A stretch of 64,000 bases of DNA from Echeneis naucrates (GCF_900963305.1 NW_021780168.1:1204956-1268955); one strand, 5' to 3'; counted from the first letter of the stretch, positions 13,101 through 21,746 are shown. Numbers and translations are program-made. The notes: generated by a model from the letters alone, not told the origin.

Positions 13101-14865
13101 AGACCACACTGCTCCAGGTCTTCTTGGTAGAACATGATGTTCCCTTTCTCCAGATGTTCAAACGCCAGCCTCCCCAGCTTCAGAAGAACTTCCCTGTCAG
13201 CCTCCATCAGCTCCTGTGGACTTGTCTCATGTCCCTCGTGGTACTTGATCCTCTTCCTCATGGTCTGGACCAGCAGGAAGTGTGAGTACAGGTCAGTCAT
13301 GGTCTGGGGCAGCTCTCCTCTCTGGTCTGTAGTCAACATGTGCTCCAGAACTGTAGCGATGATCCAGCAGAAAACTGGGACTTGACACATGATGTGAAGG
13401 CTCTTGGACTTCTTGATGTGTGAGATGATTCTGTTGGACAGCTCTTCATCCCTGGACCTCCTCCTGAAGTACTCCTCCTGCTGGGCGTCAGTGAAGCCTC
13501 GGACTTCTGTTAGCCTGTCGACACATGAAGGAGGGATCTGACTGGCTGCTGCAGGTCTGGAAGTGATCCAGACCAGAGCCGAGGGAAGCAGATTCCCCTG
13601 GATGAGGTTTGTCAGCAGCTGGTGGACCGATGACTCCTGTGTGACGTCAGACACGACCTCCCTGTTGGTGAAGTCCAGTGAAAGTCTGCTTTCATCCAGG
13701 CCGTCCAGGATGAACAGAACTTTACAGGCAGCCAGCTGCTCTGCTGTGACCTTCTGTAATGTTGGATGGAAAACATGAAGCAGCCTGAGAAGACTGTACT
13801 GCTGATCTCTGATCAGGTTCAGCTCCCTGAACGAAAGCAGAACCAGCAGACTGACATCCTGGTTCTCCAAGCCCTCTGCCCAGTCCAGACTGAACTTCTG
13901 CACAGAGAAAGTTTTTCCAACTCCAGCAACGCCGTTGGTCAGAACCAGTCTGATGGGCCTCTGCTGGTCAGGTGAGACTCTAAAGATGTGGTGACATTTG
14001 ATTGGAGCATCATGGAGGCTCTTCTTCTTAGAAGTTGTCTCCAGCTGCTTCACCTCATGTTGGGTATTAACCTCTTCACTCTGTCCCTCTGTGATGTAGA
14101 GCTCAGTGTAGATCCTGTTGAGGAGGGTTCCACTTCCTGTTCCTGTTCCTTCAGTCACATGTTGACATCTGGTCCTCAGACTGATCTTATGTTGATCTAA
14201 AAACTCCTGTAGAACACGATCTGCTGACAGAGAAGAGACAACGTCAGACTGAAGACAGAGAGTCTGAGGATTGATGGAAAACTAAAGACGTCAGTCAGAA
14301 GTTCAGTCTCACTCTGTTCAGGGCTGGTCTGTAGACCTGGTCTGGTTCTGGATCTTTGTCCACACTGGGGACAGGAGGAGTCTCCTGAAGAAGCAGACTG
14401 GTCCCAGTGTGAGGTGCAGCACTGTCTGCAGACCCAGTGTCCACAGCTGGTAGAGACTGGATCCTTCAGGACGTCCTGACACAGAGCACAGTGGGACGGC
14501 TGCTCCTCTTCAGAGACATGTCTTCTCCTCTTCCTGTCTCTGTGAAAACATTTCTTTATAACTGACATAATCTGACTGATTTTATAAAATGCTTGTGCAG
14601 AAAAAACTATCAGTAGTTTGTGGTGATAAATCCCAGGAGCTCCATCTCAGTGTCTTCCTGAATCTGCACTGATGATTCAGGAACATGAATATTAATCTGT
14701 GAACAGATTTTTACTCTCATGTTCAGTCTCCTACTTTGTCTCCGAGGGTCCAGGTCCATTACTGAAGTCTGGAGGATTAAACTCTTTGGACCAGTCAGAC
14801 TTCAGAGACAGACAGATTGATCCTGGAGACTCTGGTCTGACCTCCTCTTCCTCATCACAGTCCAT
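1352..14865 (-). CDS. NLRP1-like NLR, copy L, lacking FIIND-CARD in this window
   Basis: This is an intracellular NLR sensor gene read right to left: start exon 14735-14865, RING exon 14313-14575, FISNA-NACHT exon 12435-14223, LRR exons at 11774, 11418, 9428 (damaged), 9056, 8212, 7507 and 5003, then linker exons 2167-2207 and 1352-1428. All intact LRR exons begin and end in the same phase, so they can be joined in any number. The FIIND and CARD exons that follow the same linkers in copy R are absent. Homology stops at about 1190 and LINE sequence follows. If the missing exons are not beyond the left edge, the product would be a RING-NACHT-LRR protein with no self-cleaving or CARD part: a pseudogene, or a decoy. 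The NACHT exon is fully open, so the decay or loss is recent. Confidence 0.78.
1429..2166 (-). other. Copy L intron, no further gene seen
   Basis: This is AT-rich intron sequence that aligns in reverse with 50527-51264. The 60-residue open frame here is matched by one in the mirror position, which reflects the duplication and is not evidence of coding. Confidence 0.5.
2167..2207 (-). CDS. Copy L linker exon 1 (41 bases)
   Basis: This short exon encodes [13 protein letters not shown] and is flanked by a tctacag acceptor and a gtgagt donor. The mirror exon is 50486-50526. It starts in phase 2 like the LRR exons and ends in phase 1, so it shifts the frame from the LRR array to the next linker. 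Confidence 0.75.
2561..2602 (-). pseudogene. LRR exon remnant (3' end only)
   Basis: Only the last 40-odd bases of an LRR exon survive ([10 protein letters not shown]-like), followed by a good donor, with no acceptor or 5' part. The same truncated relic lies at 50082-50132 in the right arm, so the loss came before the duplication. Confidence 0.6.
2640..3060. other. Unassigned repeat-like stretch in copy L intron
   Basis: This segment runs up to the L2-like ORF and has no clear counterpart in the right arm. It contains a TATA-like AATAAAAAG followed by sequence such as GAGTGTCACTGAGCACATC. The family was not recognised and no coding is seen. Confidence 0.25.
3066..4480 (+). mobile_element. 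L2/Rex-like LINE, RT C-terminal half and start of 3' UTR
   Basis: An open frame to 4082 encodes reverse transcriptase motifs: [18 protein letters not shown], the catalytic box [10 protein letters not shown], then [20 protein letters not shown] and a C-terminal [15 protein letters not shown]. The 5' part (endonuclease and fingers) is missing. Behind the stop, 4083-4480 is a CT-rich 3' UTR whose reverse copy is at 26880-27250. A minus-strand copy of the same LINE sits at the mirror position 48835-49770 in the right arm, so this insertion came before the inverted duplication. Confidence 0.85.
4147..4225. repeat. (CT)n-rich low-complexity tract
   Basis: Interrupted TC/TCTG repeats form part of the L2-like 3' UTR. 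The same tract appears as GA repeats on the plus strand near 26875 and 48824. Confidence 0.7.
5003..5176 (-). CDS. Copy L LRR exon 7
   Basis: This is one LRR unit of 174 bases with [39 protein letters not shown] and DFRLETLR. It is flanked by a gtcagg donor and a ttattcag acceptor. The wording (DLVESPDF) marks it as the partner of 48150-48326 in copy R. Confidence 0.8.
5225..5510 (+). mobile_element. L2-like LINE 3' tail with (TTTGA)n end
   Basis: This is the common fish LINE 3' end. It runs through GCCACTGTTGCCAAGTGCTT and a GCGCTATACAAATAAA-type terminus into four or five copies of TTTGA. The reverse copy is at 26630-26880 and a short one is at 29163-29220. It is a separate insertion from the ORF at 3066. 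Confidence 0.8.
5990..7085 (+). mobile_element. LINE C-terminal fragment in intron, decayed
   Basis: The plus-strand frames read [31 protein letters not shown], then [10 protein letters not shown] and [10 protein letters not shown]. These are the pattern of a fish LINE C-terminus (GDLGW...LWNR, then a CxLDEVE...H-C knuckle). Several frame breaks and a (TG)n tract interrupt it. Related pieces lie on the minus strand at 39540-40050, 45470-45735 and 46950-48010 in the right arm. Confidence 0.6.
6211..6243. repeat. (TG)n microsatellite
   Basis: About 15 TG units with one interruption lie within the LINE fragment. The matching site in the right arm (47731-47943) has grown to over 200 bases. Confidence 0.85.
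7507..7680 (-). CDS. Copy L LRR exon 6
   Basis: This is a 174-base LRR unit with [40 protein letters not shown] and HCRLETLR. Donor gtcaga and acceptor tactcag are in place. The exon and its 3' intron flank are close to those at 8212, so a local duplication is likely. Confidence 0.8.
8019..8125. repeat. Fragment of small DNA transposon-like repeat
   Basis: TACTGTATTTTGCGGACCAT followed by AAGGCGCACC resembles the terminal sequence of a widespread fish inverted-repeat element. It is related to, but not the same as, the 498-base elements at 10418 and 35529. Only one end is present. Confidence 0.45.
8212..8385 (-). CDS. Copy L LRR exon 5
   Basis: This is a 174-base LRR unit beginning [11 protein letters not shown] and ending HCRLETLR, with normal donor and acceptor. 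The first words match 39062-39235 in copy R ([11 protein letters not shown]), which pairs the two exons. Confidence 0.8.
8480..9055 (-). other. Copy L intron, conserved with right arm
   Basis: This is unique-looking intron sequence that matches 38353-39000 in reverse. Open frames of 70-85 codons on both strands recur in both arms only because the DNA is duplicated. No gene is supported. Confidence 0.5.
9056..9229 (-). CDS. Copy L LRR exon 4
   Basis: This is a 174-base LRR unit with [40 protein letters not shown] and DCRLETLR. Its partner is 38179-38352. The DLRGNLL variant is private to this pair of exons. Confidence 0.8.
9428..9582 (-). pseudogene. Copy L LRR exon 3, splice donor lost
   Basis: The 5' part is normal ([37 protein letters not shown]) behind a proper acceptor. 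After GLESP the sequence departs from the family and the expected LETLR plus GT donor is absent. The partner exon in copy R (37552-37728) is whole. It would either be skipped or read into the intron. Skipping would keep the frame. Confidence 0.65.
9640..10018 (-). other. Copy L intron
   Basis: This is intron sequence matched in reverse by 37080-37500 of the right arm. No gene, RNA or site was recognised. Confidence 0.4.
10019..10098. repeat. (TG)n microsatellite, about 40 units
   Basis: This is an uninterrupted TG run. The right arm has only about 11 AC units at the matching site (36969-36990). Confidence 0.95.
10418..10915. mobile_element. Non-autonomous inverted-repeat DNA transposon, 498 bases, left-arm copy
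   Basis: The ends are CTATAATTTCCGGA and TCCGGAAATTACGG, forming imperfect terminal inverted repeats flanked by TA. It has no coding capacity. The partner at 35529-36026 has the same length, so the element was present before the arms duplicated. Confidence 0.75.
10918..11290. repeat. Common fish interspersed repeat bounded by trinucleotide runs
   Basis: The stretch includes CATGGTGGTTAGTGCTGTCC, GTCCAGGGTGACACC and a CCCGCAACACAGAAATGG-like end, then a (TAA/CAA)n run at 11239-11290. Related sequence lies at 35165-35455 and 42305-42630. It is a well-known kind of dispersed fish repeat. I cannot assign its class. Confidence 0.55.
11418..11594 (-). CDS. Copy L LRR exon 2
   Basis: This LRR unit has 177 bases, one codon longer than most, because of an extra Asn in [10 protein letters not shown]. 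It ends DCGLLILR rather than the usual LETLR. The acceptor aactcag and a gtcagt donor are intact. Its partner is 34809-34982. Confidence 0.78.
11774..11947 (-). CDS. Copy L LRR exon 1 (first after NACHT)
   Basis: This is a divergent LRR unit of 174 bases: [38 protein letters not shown] and NCGLETLR. It follows the NACHT exon in matching phase. Its partner is 34456-34629. Confidence 0.8.
12435..14223 (-). CDS. Copy L FISNA-NACHT exon
   Basis: This single 1789-base exon is open throughout. The FISNA part ([20 protein letters not shown]) comes before an ATP-binding NACHT with Walker A GVAGVGKT and Walker [10 protein letters not shown], then the winged-helix and HD2 region with [19 protein letters not shown]. 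The P-loop Gly-Lys-Thr and acidic Walker B are kept, so nucleotide binding is plausible. By eye it differs from the copy R exon at about 19 of 575 residues and has the same length. The donor after CRKAR is gtgagtcc and the acceptor is tctctgtcag. Confidence 0.92.
14313..14575 (-). CDS. Copy L RING finger exon
   Basis: This encodes a basic lead-in then a C3HC4 [17 protein letters not shown], and CPQC with the spacing C-x2-C-x11-C-x-H-x2-C-x2-C-x15-C-x2-C. All eight zinc ligands are present. At 263 bases it joins upstream and downstream exons in frame. It is near-identical to 30705-30967. Confidence 0.82.
14735..14865 (-). CDS. Copy L start exon
   Basis: The frame from the ATG at 14865 reads [19 protein letters not shown], then LKSDWSKEF and NGPGPSETK. 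This is the fish NLR N-terminal peptide type (ESPGS...SLKSD...GPGPS). A donor-like GTAGG follows. The next in-frame ATG upstream (14991) is separated from it by a TTCTGTCAG acceptor-like site, so 14865 is preferred. The 5' untranslated exon was not located. Confidence 0.65.
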
Positions 14866-15068
14866 CTTCAGGACGGAGTCGGTCTGAGAGGGAAACTGAC
14901 AGAAGACCAGAATGACACACAGAAAAATAAAGTCCCAGTCAGTTTTGTTGCTTTCATGTGGATTATCCAGCTCTTCATCACATGGAGTCAAACTGTCAAT
15001 GGGGAGAACAGGAAATAACTTGCTTCACTTTGTGTCCTCATTTTGTCTAAGACAGAGCTTCATTCAGA

Positions 15069-15340
15069 CTCTTCTTCCTCCACAGTGGACAGAAGACTAA
15101 CTCAGCTGACGTCACTGATTATATCTGAACACGTCACTGCTTCAGTCAGACTGAGTCACCTGATTGGTTTGAGTTGACAGGTGGAGCTCTGAAACTTTGG
15201 AGCTGTACTCAGCCTGTTTAACCGTGTGTTACTAACAGCCATCACTTTTGTGAATTTCTGACTTTTTCAAAACAACACCATTATTCAAGAGTTCCCAGGT
15301 GTGGAAATATTTGAGTTGTTGCCACCAAATAAAGAATAAT
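15069..15340 (-). promoter_or_regulatory. Possible copy L promoter segment, absent from copy R
   Basis: About 270 bases upstream of the start exon include an inverted CCAAT (TGATTGGTTTGAG). They are missing from the right arm, where the flanks join directly near 30030. No TATA box or start site is evident. The promoter role is inference from position. Confidence 0.3.
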
Positions 15341-15693
15341 AAGTTGACCCAATGTTTATTTAAATAGTCACAGTGCCACATCATCCAGGGGTGCCTTTCA
15401 TACTGAGAGCAAATATACAGAAGGTAGGATGAATGTTATGAGGGAGATTACAAGACGAAGAAAGGCCCATCCTGAATAAAAACACATGAGTTAGATAAGC
15501 ACACACCTCCAGTACACAAAGCACAGTACCAAAGAAAACATCTAGGTCACCAAACAGAGTAAAAAAAATAAAATAAAATCAAGGCTTCATTTGGCTGTGG
15601 AACAACCACTTCTTCTCCATACTTATTATGATTTATTTATTTACTTCCATGCAACTCCAAGGCACTACCTCTACAGCTACAGTAGCTGCAGGG

Positions 15694-15741
<48 letters not shown>
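15694..15741. repeat. (GT)n microsatellite
   Basis: About 23 GT units with one interruption lie in the spacer just outside the left arm. Confidence 0.95.
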
Positions 15742-15743
<2 letters not shown>

Positions 15744-15744
15744 T

Positions 15745-16262
15745 CTTTCTTTCTGTCAGTCAGTACTCAGGAGCACGGAAGCTGCATTGCTTTTCTGCAT
15801 TTCTTTATAATTTTTTAGCTACAAACCGCTACATCACTCAACATTTAATCACAAAATGAAATCCTTGCTTTTATTTCTTTATTTTCATTTTATCAGGCCA
15901 GTCAATGGGCAGACTGGAGAGGACCCTCTACCTGTAAGCCTTTTCCTCACTCTCAGTTTTAATGACATTGTTAATGTTTCTGGTGTGAAGACGCCAGCTG
16001 AAGCTGTAATATAAACTGTTCAGTCGATGTTTTGGTCATATATCTGTCCCAGATATGAGGGCTAGTATGGCCCGACTAAACACAATAGTAGGTACGGCAG
16101 ACTGTAATCATTCGTGTATTTAATTCGGACAATGTTGGTGCTGCTATCAGGAATTTACTTTCACGTGACTGTAGAAAGTGGAAAATGCAGTATACTGTAC
16201 ATTCAGGGGTTAAAGTTGGCCAGAGCGTTCTGGAAGTGTGTGCTGTCACCTCCGAAGTATTA
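15745..16262. other. Spacer, nothing recognised
   Basis: This is AT-rich sequence without a supported gene, up to the TTAA where the piggyBac element begins. Confidence 0.4.
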
Positions 16263-16266
16263 CATT

Positions 16267-17131
16267 AACCCTCCTGTCGTGTCGGGTCATCTCTGACCAA
16301 TTCACAACTCCACCCCGAATCACTCACTCACTCACACACACATTCCAGACTAATCAATGTATCATCTTCACACAGACCCCATATATATAGCATGATGTTT
16401 GCCTTGCACTCCTTTTACTCTGAGCACAATGAGTAGGCCACTGACCAAGCGGTTCTCTGTCAAAGAGGTTCTGGTCCAGCTTTTTGGACATGATGAAGAG
16501 GGCACTGAAATTGAACCAGAGATAGAGGAGGATGTCTCGGAAGTGGAAGACAACCTAGATTTTGATCCAGACTTTGAGGAGACTGACCAGTCAGCTGATG
16601 GAGAGGGAGAGGCACCTGAGGAGACATTCCAGTCCCAGAGTGGACACTTGCTCTGGTCTTCATCCCCCCAGGACAGAGAAAGTAGAGCAAGAGTGGAAAA
16701 CATCATCAAGATGACACCAGGGCCAACACGGTATGTGACATCTCGTGTGGATAACATCAAGTCCAGCTTCCAACTCTTTTTACCAAAGTCTGTTGAGGGA
16801 ATTATACTGGAGATGACAAACCTGGAGGGGAAGTGTGTGTTTGGGGACAACTGGAGAGAAATTGACCTGGTAGACCTCCAAGCCTACATAAGTCTGTTTA
16901 TTTTAGCTGGAGTATATCGCTCAAACAATGAAGCTGTGGGATGCAGAGTCTTCTCTATAAATTCATGTTAAACTCTACTTTGAGACATTGTTCACAGCTA
17001 AAGAATGTTGAATAAAAATTTGGTGGTGAAAAATGGTTTTTGTGCTAGTTTAAGAGCAGTTAAAACAGGCCGGTCAATTTTGACCGGGAACACTAAAGTA
17101 AGGGGTGGGAGGTGAACACGACCGGAGGGTT
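16267..17131 (+). mobile_element. piggyBac deletion derivative
   Basis: The element lies between TTAA sites and has matching ends (CCCTCCTGTCGTGT at the left, ACACGACCGGAGGG at the right). It encodes only the N-terminal part of a PGBD4-like transposase from 16429: an acidic region (VSEVEDNLDFDPDFEE), then GKCVFGDNWREIDLVDLQAY and FILAGVYRSNNEA. The frame then jumps to unrelated sequence and stops at 16971. The catalytic DDD core has been deleted, leaving about 0.87 kb. It cannot move itself but has both ends needed to be moved by a related enzyme. Confidence 0.88.
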
Positions 17132-17469
17132 AATTCATATCCACAATCACGCAATGCTTTTTTAAAAAACAAAAAAAACAAAAAAAACCAAAACAAAACT
17201 GTTTTTATACAGTCCATAGTGTAAAGTCAAATTTCATGGTATGAACATAGCCACATTATTCTTTGGCTGTTGTTTTGTTGTGTTTTATTGTTCAGAGGTT
17301 GTGATTTTTTGTTTATAGTTCAAGTCTGCAGCTATTTTGGGGTGTTTAAAATGTGAGTCCATTTTGGACTTCCCTTTTTTATTTCTGAATTGAAATAGTG
17401 AAAAGTAAGGTTGTGATCCATATTGTGGTGTTCAGCAATGTTTGCATATTGCCTGTAAGAGTTAAATTT

Positions 17470-18000
17470 CTTCAGCCAAGTTCATCCAAAGTTTTGGACC
17501 AGCTCTGACATGTTTGTTTTGTCAAACATGCTCAACAGAAACACAGCAACCAGTTCAAGGAAATCAACTTAAACTTCATTGTGAAAGTTGATAAAAATTT
17601 GTTTCACTTAAGATTAATTTGTTGTGACCATTTAAAAAACCTAAACCAAAAAATGAAATCTTGTTTAATGCTGGTGATTTAAAATCTGTAGTTTACTAAC
17701 TGAATCCTATTTTATATTAGAACAAGAATACAGTGAAGATAAATAAGAAATAGGTGATACGTAGGAAGGTTGATAAAAAATGTTGACTTTTTCAACACAG
17801 TGTGATCACAGTGATCCTGTTCACACATTTACAGATTCTCACCTGCTGAACTCACTTCAGGGAGACTTTCTGACACTTTCCAGCTTCATGTGAAGAGAAG
17901 AAGCTGCTTGTTCTCCCTCATTAGTCCTGGTGTCTGTTTGAGCTGAGGAAAAGTCACAGCCTCATAACTTCATTGTCTCTTCATTTTATTCTGCAGTGTC
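17470..18000. repeat. Spacer duplicated module, copy 1
   Basis: Two blocks, GCCAAGTTCATCCAAAG... (17478-17790) and TGATCACAGTGATCCTG... (17801-17990), recur at 18330-18780 in the order second block then first. The second block also appears inverted near 28930-28985. It contains AGCTGCTTGTTCT and GAGGAAAAGTCAC words also seen at 59565-59610 upstream of the third NLR. This hints at shared 5' flanking sequence of NLR genes. No coding is seen. Confidence 0.5.
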
Positions 18001-18329
18001 AACGGCTGCTGCTGTGAGATAAGATTACATTTCTGTTTCCCTCTAGCTTGAAAAATCAAAAAGCTCGTCACAGTTTTTTTGCCTGTTTTAAAATCTTTAT
18101 CAGACTGTAATTCAGGTCCTGACCACAAAATTTTATTTAAACTATTGAAGCTATGTTTTTTCCTGAATTTTGTTGTCCAGTTCGGTATAGGAAGGGGCTG
18201 TCTCCTCTCTGTCCTCACACTCAGTCTTAGTTAATAGGTCGATGAGTTCTGAGGCGCCTCCAACAACAAACTCAGTAACAATTAATCTTCTACCAAAAGT
18301 AACATCAAAATCATTGTCAAAAAGCACAA

Positions 18330-18780
18330 TGTGATCACAGTGATCCTGTTCAGACATTTACAGATTCTCACCTGCTGAACTCACTTCAGGTTGATTTACA
18401 CTTTACCGCTTCATGTGTTGAAGGAACATCTGAAGAGACGAAGCTGCTTGTTCTTCTTCGTCAGTCCTTGTGTCATAGTGTAACGTTAACAGGAGGACTT
18501 AAATTCACTCAGCCAAGTTCATCCAAGGTTTCAGACCAGTTCAGACATGTTTGTTTTGTCATGCCTCAAGAGAAACACCACAAAGAAAGCAACTTATCCT
18601 TAAAATAAAAATCTTCCCCGAAGATTAATTTGCTGACCATTTAAAAACATAAAAAAAAAGAAAAATCCGTTTTAAGTCTGGTGATTTAATATCTTAGTGA
18701 ACCCTACTTTATATTAGAACAAGAATAAAGTGAAGATAAATAGGGAATAGGAGATATAAAGGAAGGTAGATAGCACAGCT
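18330..18780. repeat. Spacer duplicated module, copy 2
   Basis: This is the second copy of the blocks described at 17470, in the same direction, diverged by roughly a tenth with small gaps. Confidence 0.5.
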
Positions 18781-19202
18781 TTAAGTAAGAAAAAATCCTG
18801 AGCCTGGATTTTTTTTCCTGGGGGGTGGAGGTGGGTGCAACGGTAAATTATTTTATTCTGATTCTAAATGGAAAACAGGAAATAAATAACCAAAATGCTT
18901 GTTTGTCGTCTCTGCCCCTCTCTCCTTTCTATCCATATCTTCAAAGTCCTCTCCATCATCCAAAACAGCTAAGCTTGTGCCCGCAGATTAACAATATCAA
19001 AAAAAATTAAGAAAGAAGACGAAGAAGACTACCTGTAAGTAAATAAGTCAAAATATTCTTCAGTAAAAGAAGAGGGGGAAATATGACGTGCTTTCTAAGT
19101 GCCAAATGGTTACAGTATACTGTTACAGCAGCTTTTTGACGTTTTGACAAAGTTACCTAGTTAACATCGTTAGATGGTGATTGTATATGTTATGCCAATT
19201 TT

Positions 19203-19361
19203 CAGACAATGAAGAGAAAGTCCACAGACATCTCTTCTTCTTTTAAGAAGAAAAGTACAGCAGGAGGAGAGAAAGAGATGGTAGGGGAGCAACAGAGGCT
19301 TAGTGAGGAGGAGGAGAGGAACAGACAGAGCAGCATGACAATGACTCACAGCCAGCATTAG
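19203..19361 (+). mobile_element. hAT-like transposon, N-terminal ORF relic
   Basis: The frame from about 19209 reads MKRKSTDISSSFKKKSTAGG then a glutamate-rich tail and a stop at 19359-19361. MKRKxxDxxSFFKK is the usual start of fish ZMYM1/TTF-type hAT-derived proteins. The zinc-finger and transposase parts are not seen after it. Confidence 0.45.
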
Positions 19362-19757
19362 TGACAGGGGAAAAACATGAGACAGCAGCAGACCAGGGAT
19401 AGTCAGCACCATCAGTGAATGAAGATGGCAGGACTCAGCCAAATCAGGTGTTCGACCTGTTCCTGGACCAACAGGTGAAGTTACGATCATGTGGCCCTAA
19501 TAATGACATTGATGGCTAGCCTAGATAGAAACATCATCTGGAGAAATGTATATTTAGTTTAGTGTGTTTCCATTAAATTACAAATCATGACATAATCACT
19601 TAATTCCAGTATCTGCTTTTCCTCAGCAACTGTTTTGTTTGCAATAAATGTAACTGAAAATGTTAACTGTACTGTTATTAGTCTATGCACATTAGATCAT
19701 TAGTAGCATTAAATATAACACAATAAACCAACCTATAGTACAGTAGGCACTGACGTT

Positions 19758-19990
19758 TCAACAATAACAGCCCCCCAAAGTCTTTCTGCCCCCAAGTGGC
19801 TCCTTAGATCTCTCTGTTGTTATTATCTGCCCCATTAAAGAGCAGATTCTCTCTGAGGGGACGGATGTTGCCACAATACACAGTGTGTGTGCCATCACAT
19901 GTGGAAGATGTGTGCAGCATTTGTTCATCAAGGCTTTTTGAACCTTCCTTCTCTCAGCTGGTGTCCATCCATCCAGTGTACCACAGAGCA
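19758..19990 (-). mobile_element. hAT transposase C-terminal (dimerisation) relic
   Basis: The minus strand encodes CIVATSVPSERICSLMGQII followed by TTERS and RKTL. This matches the conserved hATC block of ZBED/hAT transposases (ATSVPSERxFSxAGxII). Only the C-terminal block is present, opposite in strand to the N-terminal relic at 19203. Confidence 0.7.
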
Positions 19991-20282
19991 TGATGGAAGC
20001 TGGAAGAATAAAAGAAAGCACAAATAAATGAATTCCCCGCGTACAGTAACAGCCCAATGCTGTTGGAAATGGAAACTAATCACTAAAATGTTACAAAGGC
20101 AACGATCAATCTGCAGTCTTTGCTCTGATCATTGTGACTTTGTGTTATTGTTGTATCTGATAAGTTAAGCTGCACTTCTAATGACCACCAGGGGGCAGTT
20201 CCACTGGTTGGAAAAAGACTTCAGACTGCATTGAAGTCTATGGAGAGAACAACATCAAGTCCTGAGATGCTGCTTGTGGCCA

Positions 20283-20316
20283 GTATGGGGATTGAACCCA
20301 TGACCTAGAGCAAACC
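20283..20316 (-). pseudogene. tRNA-Ile 3' fragment
   Basis: Only the T-arm and acceptor side remain (GGTCATGGGTTCAATCCCC on the minus strand). The flank (20060-20280) matches 57580-57800 in reverse, next to the fuller tRNA-Ile relic there. Confidence 0.5.
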
Positions 20317-20574
20317 TTTTGACACAGTGAGACATTTATAAGCAGTTAGAGCACATTGAACAGAACCTGTTGAAGTCAAAGAAGCCCTCCTGAATTCATG
20401 TTGTCTAACTTACTGACACTTGAATAGTGGAACTGCAGACAGTGGACACATCATATGAGGGGCTCCTCTGGGATTTACACACAAAATCTCTCACATCCGA
20501 AGTCAAAAGAGACATTTCCACCAAATTAAAACCCACTCAGAGCCACAAAGCTTTCACATATAGTTTCTTTAAAC

Positions 20575-20920
20575 TTATGCTTTATGAGAGTGTGTTACCT
20601 TTATGAAATAAAGTATGAACAGAAAATGACAGACTATACTTTTTCTGAACTCTTCATAGCTCTCCATTATCATAATCTGCTCCTCTTGGCTGAAATATCC
20701 CTCATGTAATTGGACATTTTTTTCTGCAGGAATGATGCCTAAATGCCCCTTTTTATGTGGACAGAACCTGCTGGAGGAAAGCCTGGGTCTACAAATAAAG
20801 TTGATAACCACCGTCGTGATACTCGGTATCTCTGGTTGGAGCTTTCAGCTTTGTGGAGTCAGCTCACCCAAAGAAAGCCCGGCTCTGTTCAGTATCCTTC
20901 GTAATATACCCCTCTGCTCT
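20575..20920 (-). mobile_element. SANT/Myb-domain DNA transposon relic, spacer copy
   Basis: The minus-strand frame includes [17 protein letters not shown], the start of a Myb/SANT-like DNA-binding domain of the kind carried by Harbinger-type transposons. The stretch matches the element at 33155-34248 and ends in a similar terminal sequence (ATATACCCCTCTG at 20905-20917). It is truncated. Confidence 0.55.
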
Positions 20921-21451
20921 CATCGTAAAAATCCAAACCATTTTAAGAAGAGTTTGGTGTATATGTAAAGTGCTTTGATATAACGTCATTGTGATGTTTT
21001 GATGTTTGATTTTAAAAAATTGGGACAAAGAGATTAGGAGGTCTTTGCTTTTAAATGGTCTTCAGTGGCTGTAGTTTTATCATTCCGTATACACTTGTGT
21101 TCAGTCAGTAATTTGGTAGGATGAGAACACAGGACAAATCTCAGGATTGTGTTGTGTTGCCTTTATGAAAAAATGACTGCCCGTAATGGGACAAGCATTA
21201 GACTGAAGCTATAAAGACCCCTGGGTTTTGGCATCAGAGGTGGTCCCTGAGTGAGTTTAAAGCTCAGGTTGTTTTCACCTGCATTATATATCAATATTGT
21301 GAGGTTGAATGCTGCACGCTGACTGGTTGTCTTTCCAAAAGGCTCCAAAGACATCTTTTTGCCATTCACTCCTCCAAACCTTTGGACACAGCTTTGAGAT
21401 GGCTCATAATATGACACAGATGTTATTTCAGTCAAGTATGAACGTGTATGT
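20920..21451. repeat. tRNA-cluster repeat unit, copy 1
   Basis: The block 21200-21420 is matched in reverse at 57910-58090 and again at 58490-58720, each beside tRNA genes or relics. A tRNA T-arm-like word remains at 21215-21245. No protein gene is seen. Confidence 0.5.
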
Positions 21452-21516
21452 GGTAGTCTGGCCGAGCGGTCCAAGGCGCTGGATTAAGGCTCCAGTGTCT
21501 TCGGACACGTGGGATC
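21452..21516 (+). pseudogene. tRNA-Leu(AAG) relic, 3' end lost
   Basis: The D-arm (GGCCGAGCGGTCCAAGGCGC), anticodon stem-loop with AAG and variable arm of a tRNA-Leu are plain. The T-arm and acceptor 3' strand are replaced by unrelated sequence. Confidence 0.7.
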
Positions 21517-21674
21517 TGTAAGAGTCAGCTGTTTGCAACCTGCTGACCTCCCAGCTATTACCTGCAGAAGGAAGAAAGATTCTTAATGGAGACGCCGATA
21601 TCTTTTACACCCTGCAGTCTACAGATTAACTGATTAGCCTTCTTTACCTTTGAACCAACATCTACGAGCAGGAA

Positions 21675-21746
21675 GACTCTGTGGCCCAATGGTAGCTCTT
21701 CTGACCCCAGATCAGAAGGTTGTGTGTTCAATTCATGTCAGGGTCA
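21675..21746 (+). tRNA. tRNA-Trp(CCA)-like, weakened
   Basis: Seventy-two bases fold as tRNA-Trp. The acceptor pairs GACTCTG with CAGGGTC, and the loop CCCCAGA has anticodon CCA. The T-stem has three wobble pairs and no T4 terminator follows closely, so it may be a pseudogene. The related tRNA-Trp on the minus strand at 56584 shares its 3' flank. Confidence 0.6.

Larger units (their letters stand above)
1190..15524 (-). repeat. Left arm of large inverted duplication
   Basis: Read in reverse, this arm matches 29852-51510 at exon and intron level. Matching landmarks include the sequence near 1200-1320 with 51380-51505, the linker exons, the NACHT exon, the RING exon and the upstream block at 15340-15524 with 29852-30020. 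Exon lengths are identical (131, 263, 1789, 41 and 77 bases). The arm is about 14.3 kb against about 21.7 kb for its partner. Most of the difference is extra LRR modules and mobile elements in the right arm. Confidence 0.9.

Noticed and set aside
12487-14200. Plus-strand open frames opposite the copy L NACHT exon
   Set aside because: They recur in mirror position opposite the copy R exon (31080-32793) and have no motif. They are the antisense of a conserved exon.
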